From the NCBI GenBank assembly GCA_030614005.1, contig JAUWKS010000009.1:1-64000 (forward strand): 64,000 nt of DNA. The letters run 5' to 3'. Shown one piece after another: positions 17,865 through 26,639 of this stretch (positions are counted from its first letter, which is position 1; every line of letters begins with the position of its first letter). Origin of the DNA: Candidatus Heimdallarchaeota archaeon (GTDB lineage: Archaea > Asgardarchaeota > Heimdallarchaeia > JABLTI01). The notes under the pieces were generated by a model, which was given only the letters and a program-made list of their open reading frames with translations, did no database searches and had not been told where the DNA came from. Both the position numbers and the translations under genes were made by a program.

Positions 17865-18614
17865 TTGTGGAAAAAATTGTCACGAGAAAATTCAAGGTAC
17901 TGCAAATTTTGTGGTGAATTAGTAGAATATCTTATAGATTTTGATGACTACTTCTGCAATTTTTGCAATTCATATCAAACCAAAAGTGTCCCTATTCAAT
18001 CTAAGGGTAAGAAGGCAGAAAGAATTAATACAAGTATTGATTCCTCACCACCGCCTTTACAAAAACCAATTTTACCCCCCGAGTGGCAGGATAATATTCC
18101 AATTTTTCGTCATAGTGAATATTTAATAGTTCAAGCAATTCTTAGCTTGGGTCCAAAGTATACTATCTATAACGTTAGTGGATTGAAAATGGGTGAATGC
18201 CAAGGAAAAATACTTTCGTGGGGCGGAGAATTTGATTTTTATGATAATGATGGACGCCATGTAGCCAAAGTAAAAGGTAGCCCAACTCTATTGTCAATTC
18301 AAACAAAAACATGGAATATAACTGATTTTCGTGGTACATTTAAAGGAGCAATCAAATCACATTATGGTTTATTCAAAAGATCCTGGGAATTATATGATGA
18401 ACATGGAACCTTAATCGCTCGACCAAATGAACAAGTATGGTTTAAGTATAATTGGCAAGCAGTCAGTCCTCAAGGACAAATATTGGTTTCTGTGGATAAA
18501 CAATTGTTCACAATCCGCGATAAGTTCAGCGTAAAAGTTAGTCAAAATATTGACCCTCTAATCGCGCTTGCATATTCAATTGCAATTGATTATATGTATT
18601 TCAAAGGCGATTAA
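17865..18614 (+). CDS. Zinc-ribbon protein with LURP-one/scramblase-like (tubby C-terminal fold) domain
   Basis: The start is TTG. Residues 12-34 form a zinc ribbon (C12, C15, C31, C34). After a proline-rich linker, residues 85-249 show the LURP-one-related/phospholipid scramblase-like pattern: paired strands, YTIYNVSG, FDFYDNDGRHVAKV, SWELYDEHG, and a hydrophobic C-terminal helix (LIALAYSIAIDYMYF). The fold is a beta-barrel around a central helix related to Tubby and scramblases. Family members bind membrane lipids or have unknown roles. The zinc ribbon fusion is unusual and could recruit a partner. Confidence 0.7.
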   Translation: MWKKLSRENSRYCKFCGELVEYLIDFDDYFCNFCNSYQTKSVPIQSKGKKAERINTSIDSSPPPLQKPILPPEWQDNIPIFRHSEYLIVQAILSLGPKYTIYNVSGLKMGECQGKILSWGGEFDFYDNDGRHVAKVKGSPTLLSIQTKTWNITDFRGTFKGAIKSHYGLFKRSWELYDEHGTLIARPNEQVWFKYNWQAVSPQGQILVSVDKQLFTIRDKFSVKVSQNIDPLIALAYSIAIDYMYFKGD

Positions 18615-18722
18615 ATCTTTTTTTCTCGCCTCATTTTCTCTTTTCTGATATTGAACATTCAATTATTTTTAATCAATCAATAGCTTTTTAACAAAGGATT
18701 TTTGTTTTTATGCTGAATCCAT

Positions 18723-20042
18723 ATGATACGCAAAGACCGCTTTAAACTACTCATTCCTATTAGCCTTTTCCACACAATGGCCCATATATATCCATACTTG
18801 TTACCCGTTCTTTGTTTAGTTATTCGTGAAGATATTATAATGGATTACACTCAAGTTGCCATTCTTTCAATGACAGGAATGTTAGTTACTATTCCTTTAA
18901 TAATTGTTTTCGGTTTTATTGGAGATCGAATTAGTAAATGGCGATTGGAACTTGTTATTGCAGGTTTTCTATTAATTTTTGCACATTCTTTCATAATTTT
19001 TGCTGCTCAAACATATGCGGTTTTAATCATTGCTGCAGTTGTTGCTGGTATCGGCGCTTCTGTATTTCATCCAATTGTTTTACCAATGCTTTCGCAAGAA
19101 TTTGGTGCTGAACGCAATTTAGCTTTAAGTATCAATTTAATCTTTGGAGCCTTAGGTTCAATTATTACTCCAATAGTTTCAATCTCTCTTAGTGATTGGT
19201 TAGGTTGGAGAACTACTGCGCTTATCTTTGGTGTTGCTGGATTAATCCTCTTGCCAATTTTATCTATTAGTATTCTATTAGGAAAGAAATACATAGAATA
19301 TAATCCAGAAGAAGCACTGGTGAAAAATGAAATAGTGGTTGAAACAAGTACATCCAACAATAAAAATGGTCGAAAAATTATGAAACTAACATTCATTACA
19401 GGACCATTTATTGCCTTGGTATTAGCTCAAATATTTAGAGCAGGCACGTTTAGGATTTTGAACACCTTTACAGCTTTTATCTTTGAAGACCGTTTTGGCG
19501 CTTCAAAATTAACGAGTGCACTGATTATGTCTATCATTCTTGGATGCGGGGGCATCGCAGCTCTAATAAGTGGTTTCGTTTCAATGAGAAAAGGTAGTTT
19601 GCGAGTATTTCTTTTTGCTAAATCAACAACCGTAATTGCGTCTCTATTTGTAATTGTATTTGTAGTATATATAGCTCTTACGAATATTGTAATGGGAGTC
19701 ACATTCCTCATCTTAGCAATATTTCTTTTCATATTCTTAGTTATGTCGTTCTATTTTGGAAGTCCATCATCAAATGCACTCTTTGCAGAAATGGTTCCTC
19801 AGAGAGTTTTGGGTTCAACTTTTGGTGTAGTGAACGCTTTAATGACTGGCTTCTCTGCAGTTACACCGCTAATTTTCGGTGCAATAGTTGATAAGCACTA
19901 TAGCTTCCCTTACGAGTATTTCTTACTCTTTCTCTTCTCGATCATCCCTCTAGGACTTTTAATTTATATTAAAGCAAAAATCGGCTTTAAAACACCAGAA
20001 GAAGTAGAAGAAGCACGAAAGAGAGGTGTACACTTCCATTAA
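18723..20042 (+). CDS. MFS transporter, fosmidomycin-resistance-like branch
   Basis: A 439-residue protein with about twelve membrane helices and a short linker in the middle (about 195-220). The loop between helices 2 and 3 has the MFS signature in the form GFIGDRISKWRLE. An AVVAGIGASVFHP region after it is typical of the Fsr-like branch of the major facilitator superfamily. Its likely role is efflux of a small molecule, with substrate unknown. It runs towards the convergent ZIP gene, whose stop lies five bases away. Confidence 0.82.
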   Translation: MIRKDRFKLLIPISLFHTMAHIYPYLLPVLCLVIREDIIMDYTQVAILSMTGMLVTIPLIIVFGFIGDRISKWRLELVIAGFLLIFAHSFIIFAAQTYAVLIIAAVVAGIGASVFHPIVLPMLSQEFGAERNLALSINLIFGALGSIITPIVSISLSDWLGWRTTALIFGVAGLILLPILSISILLGKKYIEYNPEEALVKNEIVVETSTSNNKNGRKIMKLTFITGPFIALVLAQIFRAGTFRILNTFTAFIFEDRFGASKLTSALIMSIILGCGGIAALISGFVSMRKGSLRVFLFAKSTTVIASLFVIVFVVYIALTNIVMGVTFLILAIFLFIFLVMSFYFGSPSSNALFAEMVPQRVLGSTFGVVNALMTGFSAVTPLIFGAIVDKHYSFPYEYFLLFLFSIIPLGLLIYIKAKIGFKTPEEVEEARKRGVHFH

Positions 20043-20047
20043 GGTTG

Positions 20048-20930
20048 CTATATAATAAATTCGAAGAGCACTAAACTACCCGCCATAATTAACATACCTA
20101 GAACTACTCCAGCCATTACTAAATGTCCACTGCCATATTCATGAGCAACAGGAATTAATTCGTCAATTGAAATATACACCATTATTCCTGCTACAGATGC
20201 CAGACTAATTGCCAAAACAGCAGCATTTAGAAATGGACGAAGAATTAAGTACGCGATTGCTGCTCCAATGGGTTCTGCCATTCCCGAAGCAAGGGATAAA
20301 CCGAAACTTTTCCATTTACTTTTAGTAGCATAATAAATGGGTATAGAAACGCTGATTCCTTCTGGAATATTATGAATGGCAATCGCAACTGCTATAGTAA
20401 TACCAAGAGAAACATCATCAAGAGCCGTAGCAAAAGTTGCTATTCCTTCTGGGAAATTATGAATAGCAATTGCTAATGCTGTTAAAACACCTGTTCTTGT
20501 TAATGAATTTGTTTTTGCTTTTTCACCCGTTTCTTCATCTGTAACTCTTAGATCAACTAATTCTTCTTCATCGGATTTCTTCTCGTCCTCGCAATCTTGG
20601 CATTCACCCTGAATTTTGCTTATTGAATTGCAATCTTTAGTCATGTGATGAAGGTTTTTTTCATGGGGAATCAGAAAGTCTATTAGAGCAACAATTCCCA
20701 TACCGATGAAAAAAGCAAGATAGACCCAGTAGCTTTCAAGGGACTGAAGAGCTTTAACTAACCATAAGCTCCATAAAAGAAACAATAATCATTACTCCGG
20801 CTGAAAGACCAAGGAAGAAAGCCAAATATTCTTTTTTAAATTTCTTAAAGAAAAATGGAATGGCACTACCAATGCCTGTAGCTAATCCTGCTCCTGCTGT
20901 TAACAAAAATGCTGCTAATACTGGATCCAA
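20048..20930 (-). pseudogene. ZIP-family metal transporter, split by a frameshift
   Basis: Two overlapping frames together give a complete ZupT-like ZIP protein. The N-terminal part starts at TTG 20930 (GGATGG upstream), encodes two membrane helices typical of ZIP (LLTAGAGLATGIGSAI, LGLSAGVMIIVSFMEL) and stops at 20754. The rest runs in another frame from 20785 to 20048. It carries a Cys/His/Asp/Glu-rich loop and the two metal-site helices AIHNFPEG and AIHNIPEG. A tandem TAACTAAC at 20755-20762 explains the break; removing one copy restores MELMVKAL in frame. It is either a true frameshift mutation, a sequencing error, or a slippage site. Function if intact: zinc or iron uptake. Confidence 0.8.
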
Positions 20931-21107
20931 TGAAATTCCATCCGAAAATATTGAATAGATCTATCATTAGTACAGCTTTATTGTTTATAATATTCTTTTG
21001 TTAATAAAAATAGATTAGTGAACATCACTATTGGGTTTTTGCTGAAAATATAACTATTTGCCTTTCTTAGGAACATCTTTTTTAAACAATTATTGAATAG
21101 TAGTCAT

Positions 21108-21599
21108 ATGGAAACTCAAAATAAAATGGTAAATTATGTAGCTCTTATAGCTGTTGCAATTTTAAGTTTAGTAGCAATGATATTAGCACTTACTACTGAT
21201 TTTGGTTGGCAATGGTATGGCGGTTCTAGTGATACCTACTATTTTTGGCTTGGAAGCCCAAATGTTGAAGCTTGGCCTCAGTTTTTTCTGGTAGTAATAG
21301 CACTGGTATTTCTGATTTCATTAGGCTATTCGATACTATTACTCATTATTAATCTTGGAAAAATCTCCTTGAACATCCCATCTAAATTGCATGCCATTTT
21401 CGGATTAGTTTTGGCTTTAGCTGCTTTCGTATCAACTCTATTTACTCTAGGAATGTGGGCAATTGCTTCTTCTAATTATTATTGGGGCGTATCAACAAGC
21501 TTCTATACCTCATTATTTGAATCAATAATTATAGGTATATTCTATGTAGTCTATTTTGTAAATACAAGAAAAGAATTGACTGAACAACCTGCTAAATGA
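21108..21599 (+). CDS. Four-helix membrane protein of unknown function
   Basis: A small protein of about 163 residues with four membrane helices and a Trp/Tyr-rich loop after helix 1 (FGWQWYGGSSDTYYFW). No known family recognised. I chose the ATG at 21108 because TTTTTTAAAC about 25 bases upstream could be its TATA box, giving a near-leaderless mRNA; a TTG at 21093 would add five residues. It stands alone between the broken ZIP gene and the secreted protease. Confidence 0.65.
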   Translation: METQNKMVNYVALIAVAILSLVAMILALTTDFGWQWYGGSSDTYYFWLGSPNVEAWPQFFLVVIALVFLISLGYSILLLIINLGKISLNIPSKLHAIFGLVLALAAFVSTLFTLGMWAIASSNYYWGVSTSFYTSLFESIIIGIFYVVYFVNTRKELTEQPAK

Positions 21600-21754
21600 A
21601 AAGTTGCTAGACTCTACAATAAATTACTTGCTAATTATAGTACTTGGAAATAGGAAAAACATCCAATTCAGGCTTATTATTTTGAAGTTAAGAATCTTTA
21701 TTAAGAATCAAAAGACTACCCTATATTATAATAATAGTAACTGGAGGGTAAAAG

Positions 21755-24271
21755 ATGGTAAAATCTTTGCCAAAAATTATACTGGTTTTAACCCTAATTT
21801 TTAGTAGTTTTTTGATGTTTAATACTGTGAATAATGGTACTTCTAATAACGATTATACTCAAGAAATCAGTTTTAGAAGTTCTAATAAGCTAATCGACAA
21901 TGATTTGCTTATTTCAGAATTCAAGACAACGCCATACGAACCAAGCTTTGGATCTAAAGCAGCAAGAACGGGTGCCCAAAGTTTTGTTGTCCTTCTTGTT
22001 CATTTTTCTGATTATGTGACTCCTAGATGGACACCAGCTGAGCATGAGGACATTATGCAAACAATTGATGATTATTGGTTTAATGCTACAAATGATTTAA
22101 TGTGGATTGATTGGGCCGTTGAAGGGTGGTACGATTTAGGAAATAACCTAGCACACTATGCACATCTTACTGCTGGTGGTTCTTTAGATCTAGATGTTAA
22201 TTGGAATACCATCGCAACTGAAGCAGTAGCTTTGGCTGATGGAGATGTTGACTTTTCTGCTTTTGATAATATTATTATCATGCTAAGTAATGTTTGGTGG
22301 CGTGGCGTAAGCACTCTCGGAACAAAGATAGCAATAAATACTGCTGAAGGTTCCTTCAATCGGGAAGCTACACTCGTTGCAGAAAGAGATGGTGATACCG
22401 AAGAAGCAGTTTGGGGTCGAGTGGCTCACGAAATGGGTCATTGTTTTCTCTTACAACATACACATGGTAATAGTGCTGTTAAGAATTATGCCAGTCATTA
22501 TAGTTTAATGGCTCGAGCTTATCCATCTGCTTGTAATATTTATACTCAGCTCATCGATAATCATGCGGGTTGGTTTGATGCTCCAACGAATGAAGAAGTA
22601 ATCGCTGCGGGTCAATCATTATCGTTTCAAGTTAGACCACGCCATCTGGACACTACTTTAGATGTTCAAGCCTTGAAAGTTCCTTTCTCCGCTACGAAAT
22701 ATTATCGTGTTGAAGTAATCGAGCAAAAATCAGAGGATGCTTGGTTGCCTGATGAAGGTGTACTTATTTACCTGGTTGATGAAGGTGATCCTACTAATGA
22801 TCAATGCACTGATATGGATAGCACTCCAGGAAGCACAGATCCCGATTATCTTGACTGTCTGTATGACGTAGGTCAAACGTTCACAGATGCAACTAACGAT
22901 ATAACAATATCAATAGATAGTTTCTCCTTTGATGGCTATGGTATAACAGTCACTAATGATGCAGGTGGAACTATTGATTTAATGATCAATGAATGGGGTG
23001 ATCCTCCAGGTTCTCCAGGTCCCTACGAATCAATAGATATCTACATCGACAACCCTGTGAATGGATGGGATTGGTATAGATACAATGATGGAAATGGTCA
23101 CAATCCAGTAGGAAATGGAGATGATCCACTTCTAAATCATGAGAATAGATTGTATGCAAAAATCCATAATATCGGTGATACAGATGCCAGCGATGTTATT
23201 GTTAAATTCTATGAGAATACTCCTATTGGAGCTGGTGCAAGTGGTTCTTGGACTCTCATTGATACCTTAACAGGACTTTACGTTACTAAGGGTACCACTC
23301 AAGATGTTTTTGTTCCTTGGACCCCAACGTATGCTGTTTCACCAACAGACACTGGAATATTAGATATGCACTCTTGTGTTAGAGTTGTCATCGATAGCCA
23401 TCCCTTAGAAGATACTTGGGGAAATAATGATGCACAAGAAAATATTGACTTTTTTGAAGTAACTACTGGTACCCCAATGCTTGAATTGATGTATCCTGCT
23501 GCTACTTATGGAGCTGTAAGCAAAGAATTCACAATAGTTAATCCTTGGAAAGAAACAAAAGAAATCCATATCAATGTCTTAGGTGTAACCGGTGGCTGGA
23601 CAGTAACTGGAAATGGAATAGGCGAGTTCCACACTTTTTCATCTAATGAAGCCAAAGTTTTCAATATTCAAATAACGCCCAATCCAGATGCCCGTATAAC
23701 TGATTCGGTGCAAGCTGATCTCGTAGCATCAACGAATGTTATGTACGAAAATGAGAATGGTACTTTCGATGGAGATATGCATCTCACTCCGTTTGGAGGG
23801 GTATCATTTTCTGCAACCATCATGTATCGAAGTACTTTGAATATTGATGCCACAATTAGAGATGAAAATAATTTCTTAATCAAAGGAGAACTTAATTTCT
23901 TGGATAGCATTCCGCAGCAGTCATTACCCGAAGCCGATGGTGACCGAATGGTATATCTGCTTGTTGAGGAAGTTAATACCGGTGATATATCAGACGCTAC
24001 GGTTGTTGTAGACCCATACGGAGACTTCCAACTTGAAGTCATTGGCAAACCTGGTCTATTCGCAATAAATGCTTATTATGCTGGTACTGGCATTATCACA
24101 AGTAGTGCTTCTGTAACCCTTATGGTTGACTTAAATGCAAGCTCAGTATGGACCAGTACTACTACTTTTGGTGGTTTTATACCAGGGTTTACTTTAATTA
24201 TTGCAATAACTGGAATCCTTCCAATATGTGTAATAGTAATTGTAAAACGCAAGAGAAAACTAGCTACCTGA
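21755..24271 (+). CDS. Secreted, membrane-anchored metzincin/M6-like metalloprotease
   Basis: The 838 residues begin with a signal peptide and end with a membrane helix (about 810-830) and basic tail. The protease domain has the zinc motif HEMGHCFLLQH (H225, E226, H229, H235), spaced as in metzincins, and a Met-turn-like HYSLMA with M252. The surrounding sequence resembles M6 (immune inhibitor A-like) peptidases. The glycine usual in HExxHxxGxxH is Leu here. C-terminal to it are a CARDB-like beta domain (about 460-560) and a further beta domain (about 580-680). It should act outside the cell on proteins or peptides. A ribosome site lies upstream (TGGAGGGT). Confidence 0.8.
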   Translation: MVKSLPKIILVLTLIFSSFLMFNTVNNGTSNNDYTQEISFRSSNKLIDNDLLISEFKTTPYEPSFGSKAARTGAQSFVVLLVHFSDYVTPRWTPAEHEDIMQTIDDYWFNATNDLMWIDWAVEGWYDLGNNLAHYAHLTAGGSLDLDVNWNTIATEAVALADGDVDFSAFDNIIIMLSNVWWRGVSTLGTKIAINTAEGSFNREATLVAERDGDTEEAVWGRVAHEMGHCFLLQHTHGNSAVKNYASHYSLMARAYPSACNIYTQLIDNHAGWFDAPTNEEVIAAGQSLSFQVRPRHLDTTLDVQALKVPFSATKYYRVEVIEQKSEDAWLPDEGVLIYLVDEGDPTNDQCTDMDSTPGSTDPDYLDCLYDVGQTFTDATNDITISIDSFSFDGYGITVTNDAGGTIDLMINEWGDPPGSPGPYESIDIYIDNPVNGWDWYRYNDGNGHNPVGNGDDPLLNHENRLYAKIHNIGDTDASDVIVKFYENTPIGAGASGSWTLIDTLTGLYVTKGTTQDVFVPWTPTYAVSPTDTGILDMHSCVRVVIDSHPLEDTWGNNDAQENIDFFEVTTGTPMLELMYPAATYGAVSKEFTIVNPWKETKEIHINVLGVTGGWTVTGNGIGEFHTFSSNEAKVFNIQITPNPDARITDSVQADLVASTNVMYENENGTFDGDMHLTPFGGVSFSATIMYRSTLNIDATIRDENNFLIKGELNFLDSIPQQSLPEADGDRMVYLLVEEVNTGDISDATVVVDPYGDFQLEVIGKPGLFAINAYYAGTGIITSSASVTLMVDLNASSVWTSTTTFGGFIPGFTLIIAITGILPICVIVIVKRKRKLAT

Positions 24272-24277
24272 TAAAGT

Positions 24278-24310
24278 AAAGGATTAATCCTTTCTTTTCT
24301 CTTTTTTTTT
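24278..24310 (+). terminator. Hairpin terminator after the metalloprotease gene
   Basis: AAAGGATTAATCCTTT (24278-24293) is self-complementary and is followed by TTCTC and a T-run at about 24302-24310. Confidence 0.7.
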
Positions 24311-24412
24311 ATCAAGTCCTTTTCTAATAATTAGGTTTTAACGAGTATTTGGTATCATTTAATTATTGGTAGATACAATATATATTAGAACAATTCTTTG
24401 GAGAAAGGTAGA

Positions 24413-25153
24413 ATGAACGTAAAACGAAAAAGTAACCATAAACCAATTTACTTTTTACTAATTATCATACTAATTTTATTCTTTGGATATATGCCTACAG
24501 AGTATTCTCAGAGTAATCCTATTCCAACAGTTATTTATGCGGCTAAATTTGAGGAAATCAATCAATGGGATGTGACCCTTTCAACTGAAGGGAGCTCTTT
24601 AACTAGAGACACTACACTAAACTATTCCTTAGAAAACTCTGGAAAATTAATTGGTAGAACAGTTTGTTATTATGATTTTACCAAACATAGTGCAAGTGGA
24701 GAACCGATAAGCTTCAAAAATTCTAGATATGTTGAATTTGGCTGGTATTTCACAAACATCAGTAGTAATTATGTTGGCGTGATGCTTAACTATTCCGATA
24801 CTCAAGTTTATTGCATAGCGGATTTTTCAGGTGAATATTCGAATAGCAGTACTGAATATTGGTTTCTTAACAATGATACTATTACCGAGAACTGGTTTGA
24901 ACATCATTTATCACTAGATTCTTTTGGTGATCAGTTATACGGTGTTGCAATTATCAATAGTGGTTATGATAATGGGATAGATTTGGAACCTTGTAATCAG
25001 ACAACAAATTTCGCTTATATTGCTATAGGACATGTCGGTGAGGGATGGACACCTTTCATAGCAATTCCAGTATTTCCAATAATAATCGGGTTAGCAACTA
25101 TTGGAATTATAAGTTCAAAATTAGTGACAAAAAAATCGAAAGAAAAGAAATGA
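24413..25153 (+). CDS. Secreted protein with C-terminal membrane anchor, possible jelly-roll fold
   Basis: The 246-residue product has a signal peptide or membrane segment near residues 12-32, an extracellular domain of about 170 residues and a membrane helix close to the C-terminus followed by a lysine-rich tail. The extracellular part (AAKFEEINQWDV ... YVEFGWYF ... WFEHHLSL ... GWTPF) alternates in a way that suggests a LamG or concanavalin-like beta sandwich, but no family is certain. I chose ATG 24413 with AAAGGT just upstream rather than an upstream TTG. An AATATATATT element at 24377-24386 may be its TATA box. Confidence 0.65.
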   Translation: MNVKRKSNHKPIYFLLIIILILFFGYMPTEYSQSNPIPTVIYAAKFEEINQWDVTLSTEGSSLTRDTTLNYSLENSGKLIGRTVCYYDFTKHSASGEPISFKNSRYVEFGWYFTNISSNYVGVMLNYSDTQVYCIADFSGEYSNSSTEYWFLNNDTITENWFEHHLSLDSFGDQLYGVAIINSGYDNGIDLEPCNQTTNFAYIAIGHVGEGWTPFIAIPVFPIIIGLATIGIISSKLVTKKSKEKK

Positions 25154-25388
25154 ATGATTCTTTTCTTATATTTTTCCTATTACTTTTCCTGTTTTTTTAT
25201 CAAATGGAAAGAATCGTATGTTCTCAATCTAGTTGAATTACGTTCAATTTTATTCTGTATATAGCATTATAGAGAATATACTTACCAAAATTATCTGGAA
25301 ATGTTGGAATATAGCCTATTTACTAAAAAGATATACTTTCTGAATTCAATAGTATTAATTGATAACCAAAAATGATGGTGGTCAATCA

Positions 25389-25529
25389 ATGCAAATAAAA
25401 AACAAAATAATATCGAAAAAAGAAATTAAGGATATAATGCTGATTTTATTTATTACTGGAGTACTGTTACTATTGTCCCTTGCTTTAGATTTTAATCATC
25501 ACTTTACTAATCTGTGGTTTTGGGATTAA
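25389..25529 (+). CDS. Small single-pass membrane protein (46 residues)
   Basis: An ATG-to-TAA frame encodes a basic N-terminus (MQIKNKIISKKEIKD), one clear membrane helix (LILFITGVLLLLSLAL) and a short aromatic tail ending FWD. GGTGGT lies eight bases before the ATG, a good ribosome-binding site. The amphipathic-to-hydrophobic design and the positive-inside residues argue for a real protein rather than a chance frame. It lies alone between a surface protein and the tRNA gene. No function can be assigned. Confidence 0.5.
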   Translation: MQIKNKIISKKEIKDIMLILFITGVLLLLSLALDFNHHFTNLWFWD

Positions 25530-25689
25530 ACAAGAATCACTTTTTGTTTAAAACAATTAATTTTGCTATTGAATATGGTCTTCTTTTGTAAGTTCTAATA
25601 ATATCCAAGGAAAAAAGTAATTTCTTCTTCTCACCGTAAGTATTTTAAATGGAAACTGGAAGGAAAAATATAATTAATAATATTAAGCT

Positions 25690-25795
25690 AGGCCCGTAGC
25701 GCAGTTAGGATAGCGCACTTGCCTTCTAATCAGTTCACTCGATGATCTGAGAAGTAAGTAAGGGGTCGAGGGTTCAAATCCCTCCGGGCCTGCCA
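25690..25795 (+). tRNA. tRNA-Arg(UCU) with a 28-nt intron and encoded CCA
   Basis: All stems close perfectly: acceptor AGGCCCG/CGGGCCU, D stem GCGC/GCGC, anticodon stem CUUGC/GUAAG (one G-U), variable loop GGGUC, T stem GAGGG/CCCUC. The discriminator is G and CCA is encoded at 25793-25795. The anticodon at 25725-25727 is UCU (reads AGA). The intron, 25729-25756, lies between positions 37 and 38. Exons and intron form a canonical archaeal bulge-helix-bulge: CUUC/GAAG helix between two three-base UAA bulges, each cut after the second base. It needs the splicing endonuclease (not in the window) and RtcB (at 15637). Confidence 0.96.
25729..25756 (+). other. tRNA-Arg intron (canonical position 37/38)
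   Basis: This is the 28 bases removed from the precursor. An inner UCAG/CUGA stem extends the bulge-helix-bulge. The segment is too short to encode anything. Confidence 0.9.
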
Positions 25796-25872
25796 TTTTG
25801 TTTTTTCCATAAAAGTTTATATGTATTTAAACTCTAATTTGTTTTATTCAAGATATTAGGAGTTATGTAATT

Positions 25873-26064
25873 ATGTCTAGTAAAGAGGAATCAAAAACAA
25901 TTGATGCATTAGAGAAAATTGCTAAAGAATTAGAATTAGCTAATAGACTGAAAATATTTGAATTAATAATGATTAAATCTAATGTTCTCGTACAACATTT
26001 TGACAAATTCAATGATCCTGTTACTGAATTTGAAGAAAAAATAAGGTCTATAGAAGAGCACTAG
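25873..26064 (+). CDS. Small helical protein of 63 residues, unknown
   Basis: The product is a charged, probably wholly helical protein (IDALEKIAKELELANRL ... EFEEKIRSIEEH), with heptad-like spacing of hydrophobics and no membrane segment. The ATG at 25873 follows AGGAGTTATG, a reasonable ribosome-binding site. It lies right behind the tRNA. Small coiled-coil proteins like this often act as binding partners, but I cannot name a family. Confidence 0.5.
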   Translation: MSSKEESKTIDALEKIAKELELANRLKIFELIMIKSNVLVQHFDKFNDPVTEFEEKIRSIEEH

Positions 26065-26183
26065 TTTTGTCTATTTTTAGTTAATAAATATAGCGAATTT
26101 CTGAATTTAGAAAATTAAATTGTCTTTCAGATTTTCTCTAATAGGTTATGTAATAATTTCTTCAACCATCTCTTTCCGATTAA

Positions 26184-26531
26184 CCTTCTCCTTTGATTGA
26201 TTTTATCAGTGATACAAATCAAACTTTTGTTGTCTAATTTGAAGATAAGATTGTAGCTGCAACACGCGGTGTCATTGACTCTAGCAATTTAGATCTTCTG
26301 AATCACCCCAAAACAATTGCGATAAATTTTGCTTTTACTTATCCAAAATTCAGAGGATTGGGTTTAGGATCTCATCTAGTAAATGAAGTTCTCAAAAGTG
26401 GTCAAACACATCAGTGTACTAGATGTACAGTGGATTTTGAATCAGCTAATCTATTAGCAAACCGGTTTTGGTTATCCCATTTTACCCCCATCGCCTATAG
26501 GGCTATTCGAAAAATAGATAATCGTCTTTAA
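26184..26531 (+). pseudogene. Broken GNAT N-acetyltransferase
   Basis: Bases 26238-26531 encode a clear C-terminal GNAT half in one frame: KIVAATRG, the acetyl-CoA loop FRGLGLGSHLV, and DFESANLLANRFW followed by FTPIAYRAIRKID. Reading back in the same frame, an in-frame TAA (26235-26237) replaces a residue in a plausible FVV-x-FEDK strand. Another TAA follows at 26181-26183. The first half of the domain and a start codon are not found. This fits a decayed gene with a nonsense mutation and N-terminal loss. Sequencing error is less likely given two stops. Confidence 0.7.
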
Positions 26532-26639
26532 CCAGATTCTCTGGATCTTTCTATTTTTGTTTGGAAAGTGTTAGATATCTGGTAGATTTGTAATTATTAT
26601 TTATATTCTATAATGATTATTTAGAAGCTAGGGATCATT

